Assembly (NCBI GenBank): GCA_019312705.1
Contig: JAFDCW010000326.1
Coordinates: 1-6,137, forward strand
From: Deltaproteobacteria bacterium
Lineage (GTDB): Bacteria; Myxococcota; Polyangia; Polyangiales; B10-G4
Length of the DNA: 6,137 bases
Direction: 5' to 3'
The number at the start of each line of letters is the position of its first letter. Within the stretch, counting starts at the first letter, position 1. The notes under the pieces were generated by a model. It was not told the origin of the DNA and did not search any database. It was given only the letters and a program-made list of their open reading frames with translations. Shown piece by piece: positions 5,743 to 6,137 of the stretch. The translations under genes and the position numbers were made by a program.

Positions 5743-6137
5743 GTTGAAGTCGACGAAGAAGGACTGGAACGTCCGGAACTGATGCTGGCCTGCGCCGAGG
5801 CGACCGTCCCGCGTCGAACCGTCGGCGCTGACGCGCCACGTCCCGGCCGCTCTCGTCGGTGATGAGGTTAGGATTCACGTAGACGGTCTCGCGGAAATCC
5901 GAGCGCACCGTCGTCCCGCCTCCGTCGCCGGCCCCTTCGGCGGACGGGTCCGCCGGGGGAGCGGCACCGGCTTCATCACGGGCCGCCGGACCGCCCGCCG
6001 CCGCGTGGCCGTCGGCGTCGTCTTCGCCGCCCCAGAAGCGCCCGCCCCCGAAGATCCACTCCATGTTCGCGCGGACGGTGATGTCATCGGCGGTGCCGAG
6101 AGTCTCGTCCGGGCCGAACGAGGTGGCTACGACCTCG
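5675..6137 (-). pseudogene. Bacterial alpha-2-macroglobulin, upstream frame: bait-like linker and start of the macroglobulin domain, truncated by frameshift
   Basis: This frame enters from the right edge with no start in the window and is the preceding part of the same macroglobulin gene. It reads EVVATSFGPDETLGTADDI, then a Gly/Ala/Asp/Pro-rich stretch of about 48 residues (6052 down to 5909), then TTVRSDFRETVYVNPNLITD. The last piece corresponds to the conserved segment just after the bait region in animal alpha-2-macroglobulin (VRKYFPETW in the human protein). After SGR (ending near 5846) the frame turns into Arg/His-rich nonsense and stops at TGA 5675-5677. From that point the family sequence resumes in the frame one base over, at TWRVSA. 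The gene is therefore split here; whether this is a real mutation or an assembly error cannot be told from the sequence. The N-terminal half, including any signal peptide or lipobox, lies outside the window. Confidence 0.85.
5909..6052 (-). other. Candidate bait region of the alpha-2-macroglobulin
   Basis: A linker of about 48 residues rich in Gly, Ala, Asp, Glu and Pro, with few bulky or basic residues, directly precedes the conserved VRSDFRET segment. In characterised macroglobulins the protease-cleaved bait region sits at this place in the MG6 domain. The call rests on position and low complexity only. Arg29 (counted from the Met at 6062-6064) and Arg9/Phe10 are the main sites for trypsin- or chymotrypsin-like cleavage, so the bait appears poor in such sites. 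Confidence 0.45.

Noticed and set aside
5836..5852. Programmed ribosomal frameshifting as the explanation for the split macroglobulin gene
   Set aside because: No slippery heptamer is visible, and frameshifting would not supply the roughly 12 conserved residues missing at the junction.
3829..5862. A 677-codon open frame on the plus strand opposite the macroglobulin gene
   Set aside because: It is rich in Arg, Gly, His and Val with no recognisable motif, and lies antisense to a clearly identified family with a thioester motif. Long antisense frames are expected at this GC content.

Overview
The window is GC-rich bacterial chromosomal DNA, roughly two thirds G+C with strong G/C preference at third codon positions. 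A Hanks-type Ser/Thr kinase, a thioester alpha-2-macroglobulin and a CxxCH lipoprotein lie within 6 kb. This suggests a Gram-negative bacterium with a large genome, most likely Myxococcota (deltaproteobacterial type). The taxonomic call is an inference from gene content and composition, not from a marker gene.

Layout from left to right. (1) Positions 1-299, minus strand: the first 99 codons of a zinc-dependent M20-type amidohydrolase (N-carbamoyl-amino-acid hydrolase / beta-ureidopropionase family), running off the left edge. (2) 371-1090, minus: a lipoprotein with two CxxCH haem sites that looks like a tandem duplication of a cytochrome c'/c556-type four-helix domain. It lies upstream of the hydrolase in the same direction, with a 71-bp gap. 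(3) 1091-1170: a short divergent intergenic region. (4) 1171-2442, plus: a complete Amt ammonium transporter with all pore residues conserved and a GlnK-type C-terminal tail, but with no PII gene beside it. (5) 2454-3614, minus: a Ser/Thr protein kinase that meets amt tail to tail across 11 bp. It has a C-terminal membrane anchor and no sensor domain. (6) 3615-3664: a gap carrying most of a perfect 8-bp inverted repeat (3653-3685). (7) 3665-3853, minus: a small hydrophobic ORF whose start overlaps the stop of the gene before it. (8) 3853 to the right edge, minus: the C-terminal half of a bacterial alpha-2-macroglobulin with an intact GCxEQ thioester motif, broken into two frames near 5841-5850.

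Genes 8, 7 and 5 run in the same direction with a 1-base overlap and a 50-bp gap, so they may be one transcription unit. The usual partner of bacterial alpha-2-macroglobulin, penicillin-binding protein 1C, is not in the expected downstream place.

The most notable observation is the break in the macroglobulin gene. The two frames join as if about 35 nt encoding a conserved strand (about 12 residues) had been lost just before the family's TWR motif. This is either a real inactivating deletion or an assembly error. I saw no RNA genes, mobile elements, CRISPR arrays or convincing terminators, and no clear evidence of a wholly new system.
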